Below are positions 55,306 through 55,417 of a DNA stretch of 55,417 nt, piece by piece. This DNA comes from a delta proteobacterium NaphS2 (GTDB lineage: Bacteria > Desulfobacterota > DSM-4660 > Desulfatiglandales > Desulfatiglandaceae): the NCBI GenBank assembly GCA_000179315.1, contig ADZZ01000124.1, positions 1 through 55,417 on the forward strand, in the 5' to 3' direction. Position numbers and translations under genes: made by a program. The notes under the pieces are model-generated. The model saw only the letters and a program-made list of their open reading frames with translations, was not told the DNA's origin and searched no databases. How positions within the stretch are numbered: position 1 is the first letter of the stretch; each line of letters begins with the position of its first letter.

Positions 55306-55417
55306 CTAAAACCTCCATTCTTATAAAAAAATTGGCGAACGGAAGCCTTTTACCCCATCAAACGGGCATAAACAGTCCCCATCAATTGTTGGAAAACCCA
55401 AGTGGCAATACCGCTTG

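Larger units (their letters stand above)
52914..55417 (-). mobile_element. Mu/TniA-type transposon inserted in tolC-like gene (partial)
   Basis: Starts at the tolC break and runs past the window edge. Contains an ExeA/TniB-like ATPase, a deleted Mu-type transposase and, at 52914-53241, a gene-free end with two hairpins (around 53036-53080 and 53116-53135). The last 112 bases (55306-55417) hold no gene that I can see. Confidence 0.7.

Overview
The window looks like a chromosome segment of a Gram-negative anaerobe of the Desulfobacterota (most likely Desulfobacterales). This rests on gene order and protein character (GlcD-like FAD oxidase / RecR / YbaB / DnaX, MMPL exporter fused to a methyltransferase) and on the very high load of mobile DNA. 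No rRNA is present, so the assignment is inference.

Core-like left part (1-13008): a LexA/CI-type S24 repressor; an MMPL-family exporter fused to a SAM methyltransferase with a coupled polysaccharide deacetylase; a housekeeping run on the minus strand (dnaX, ybaB, recR, glcD-like); two tRNA-Ser genes; tadA; two unknown genes; purC and a divergent Mut7-C protein.

Integrated island (13037-33378): a perfect 95-bp direct repeat marks attL and attR. It covers the 3' half of tRNA-Arg(CCG) plus its terminator. The island carries a tyrosine integrase at its right end, an ORF6N and an XRE regulator, tandem palindromes upstream of an AlpA-like regulator, a P4/D5-type helicase, a primase, a candidate origin between them, a tail fragment (tape measure, gpZ-like protein, putative chaperone) without head genes, BrnT/BrnA, two further integrases each paired with a small HTH protein (one HTH has an in-frame amber stop), and two cargo genes (DUF72, TerB-like/zinc-ribbon). 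It is a mosaic or a defective/satellite-like element rather than a complete prophage.

Beside attR (33784-37315) lies an overlapping three-gene cassette: MerR-type regulator, large N6-adenine DNA methyltransferase, PIN-domain nuclease. It is a candidate defence or addiction module that I do not recognise as a named system.

Transposon nest (37477-51170): a 42-bp inverted repeat brackets about 13 kb. Inside are a DDE insertion sequence, an IS1595 fragment and a 9.1-kb IS21-like element. That element has an unusual operon: zinc-finger, HTH, ParB-like, istA, istB. Its ends carry paired 18-bp repeats in inverted orientation. Its istA is split twice, by a 2681-bp insertion sequence with a 6-bp target duplication and by a group II intron. 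Removing the insertion sequence with one copy of the duplication restores the istA frame exactly.

Right part (51186-55417): host genes namZ (DUF1343) and the 3' end of a tolC-like gene. The latter is cut by another transposon encoding an ExeA/TniB-like ATPase and a Mu-type transposase inactivated by an internal deletion.
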